A stretch of 13,846 nt of DNA from Nocardioides sp. (GTDB taxonomy: Bacteria > Actinomycetota > Actinomycetes > Propionibacteriales > Nocardioidaceae), in the NCBI GenBank assembly GCA_025965295.1, contig JAOPXF010000279.1:1-13846 (forward strand), read 5' to 3'. The translations under genes were made by a program, and so were the position numbers. How positions within the stretch are numbered: position 1 is the stretch's first letter; each line of letters begins with the position of its first letter. The notes beneath the pieces are model-generated. The model saw nothing but the letters and a program-made list of their open reading frames with translations. It was not told where the DNA came from and searched no databases. Of the stretch, positions 12,513 to 13,846 are shown piece by piece.

Positions 12513-13846
12513 ACCGACGAGAGCACGATCCCGCCCACGCGGGAACGTGCGCCCGAACCCGTCGCGACCAGCCGCAGCATGCGTGCGCGGCTGGCCCGGA
12601 TGGGCACCCGCAACCAGCCCGGCAACCCGGTCCTCGAGCCGTTGTTCCGCGCGGTCCGCGCCAACCACCCGAAGGCCGACCTGGCGCTGCTGGAACGCGC
12701 CTACCTCACGGCCGAGAAGATGCACGGCACGCAGATGCGCAAGAGCGGCGACCCCTACATCACGCATCCGCTCGCGGTGACCACGATCCTGGCCGGGATC
12801 GGGATGACCGAGCCGACCCTGGTCGCCTCGCTGCTGCACGACACGGTCGAGGACACGCCGTACACCCTCGACCAGGTGCGCGCGGAGTTCGGTGACGAGG
12901 TGGCGCTCCTGGTCGACGGCGTGACCAAGCTCGACAAGGTCAAGTACGGCGACTCCGCACAGGCCGAGACCATCCGCAAGATGATCGTCGCGATGTCGCG
13001 CGACATCCGGGTCCTCGTCATCAAGCTCGCCGACCGCCTCCACAACATGCGGACCCTGCGCTACGTCAAGCAGGAGACCCAGGAGCGGGTGGCCCGCGAG
13101 ACGCTCGACATCTACGCCCCCCTGGCCCACCGGCTGGGCATGAACACCATCAAGTGGGAGCTCGAGGACCTCGCGTTCGCGACCCTCCACCCCAAGATCT
13201 ACGACGAGATCGTGCGGATGGTGGCCGAGCGGGCCCCTTCGCGCGACCAGTTCCTCGCCGAGGTGATCGCGCAGGTCGAGGCAGACCTCCGCGAGGCCAA
13301 GGTCAAGGCGTCCGTGACCGGCCGGCCCAAGCACTACTACTCGATCTACCAGAAGATGATCGTCGGTGGCCGGGAGTTCACCGACATCTACGACCTGGTC
13401 GGCATCCGCGTCCTCGTCGAGGAGGACCGAGACTGCTACTCCGTCCTCGGTGTGCTGCACTCGCGCTGGAACCCGGTGCTCGGGCGGTTCAAGGACTACG
13501 TCGCGATGCCGAAGTTCAACATGTACCAGTCGCTGCACACCACCGTGATCGGACCGCAGGGCAAGCCCGTCGAGCTGCAGATCCGCACCTTTGCCATGCA
13601 CCGCCGCGCCGAGTACGGCGTGGCCGCGCACTGGAAGTACAAGGAGAACGGCCGCGACGGCGTCGACACCGAGGCACGCGGCGACCTCGACGACATGACC
13701 TGGGTGCGCCAGCTCCTCGACTGGCAGAGCGAGGTCGAGGACCCGGGCGAGTTCCTGGAGTCGCTGCGCTTCGAGATCAACCGGGCCGAGGTCTACGTGT
13801 TCACCCCGCGGGGCGACGTGATCGCGCTGCCGACCGACGCGACCCC
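12510..13846 (+). CDS. relA: Bifunctional (p)ppGpp synthetase/hydrolase Rel (5' part)
   Basis: Rel makes and degrades (p)ppGpp in the stringent response. The window ends inside the gene; 445 residues are visible of roughly 750-800 expected. The HD hydrolase domain has H86 (ITHPLAV), the HDTVED motif (110-115) and KLADRLHNMRTL (172-183), so hydrolase activity looks intact. The synthetase domain has GRPKHYYSIYQKM (271-283), DLVGIRVLV (295-303), RFKD (326-329, the motif of bifunctional Rel rather than RelA) and YQSLHTTV, with QIRT and MHRRAEYGVAAHW after it. A TGS domain begins near 427 (VYVFTPRGDVIALP). The GTG at 12510 is chosen because the GTG two bases earlier runs straight into a stop and 12510 sits at the predicted transcription start. 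The reading frame is open to the end of the window. Confidence 0.97.
   Translation, partial: MTDESTIPPTRERAPEPVATSRSMRARLARMGTRNQPGNPVLEPLFRAVRANHPKADLALLERAYLTAEKMHGTQMRKSGDPYITHPLAVTTILAGIGMTEPTLVASLLHDTVEDTPYTLDQVRAEFGDEVALLVDGVTKLDKVKYGDSAQAETIRKMIVAMSRDIRVLVIKLADRLHNMRTLRYVKQETQERVARETLDIYAPLAHRLGMNTIKWELEDLAFATLHPKIYDEIVRMVAERAPSRDQFLAEVIAQVEADLREAKVKASVTGRPKHYYSIYQKMIVGGREFTDIYDLVGIRVLVEEDRDCYSVLGVLHSRWNPVLGRFKDYVAMPKFNMYQSLHTTVIGPQGKPVELQIRTFAMHRRAEYGVAAHWKYKENGRDGVDTEARGDLDDMTWVRQLLDWQSEVEDPGEFLESLRFEINRAEVYVFTPRGDVIALPTDAT

Noticed and set aside
11868..13631. 587-codon open frame on the minus strand opposite apt and rel
   Set aside because: Antisense shadow of apt and rel, both of which have complete family motifs on the + strand.

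Overview
The window comes from a high-GC Gram-positive bacterium, almost certainly an actinobacterium and most like Nocardioidaceae (Nocardioides or relatives). The reasons are strongly G/C-biased third codon positions, GTG starts, many 4-base ATGA/GTGA overlaps, and the gene order pdxS, pdxT, yebC, ruvC-ruvA-ruvB, yajC-secD-secF, apt, relA, which is the classic actinobacterial arrangement. The family assignment rests partly on a dispersed intergenic repeat with TGGTCGAG and TCGAGACC ends that I recall from such genomes. Every supported gene is on the + strand.

Layout. Positions 1-653 are the 3' part of pdxS, the PLP synthase subunit. Positions 654-4627 hold a five-gene exported-protein cassette lying between pdxS and its usual partner pdxT. 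In order it has a TasA-like secreted protein with a SipW-type signal peptide (814-1374), a Ser/His signal peptidase of the SipW/ER type (1410-1991), a secreted beta-rich protein with a conventional signal peptide (1988-2476), a second TasA-like protein (2557-3165), and a second SipW-type signal peptidase that continues into a third SipW-type signal segment and a roughly 257-residue extracellular domain (3167-4627). This peptidase-plus-substrate fusion is the most interesting object in the window. The cassette probably makes and matures surface fibres or surface proteins, by analogy with SipW/TasA; that role is inference.

Positions 4663-6051 carry pdxT, which appears to have its own leaderless promoter, and yebC. 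Positions 6052-6242 hold a palindromic REP-like repeat, a -10 element and a near-perfect LexA/SOS box, followed by the overlapping ruvCAB Holliday-junction operon. A shortened copy of the same repeat encodes the last residues of RuvC. Positions 8476-12479 carry a likely promoter and the yajC-secD-secF-apt operon; SecD has a long Ser/Pro/Thr-rich insertion in its extracytoplasmic domain. From 12510 to the end is the 5' part of a bifunctional relA/spoT homologue (rel), also apparently leaderless.

How the genes work together. PdxS and PdxT form the PLP synthase. RuvABC process Holliday junctions under probable SOS control. YajC/SecD/SecF assist Sec export, the route the cassette proteins would use before SipW-type cleavage. 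Apt salvages adenine and Rel controls (p)ppGpp. No tRNA, rRNA, CRISPR array, insertion sequence or phage gene was seen. Apart from the short gaps described, there is no stretch over 300 bases without a gene.
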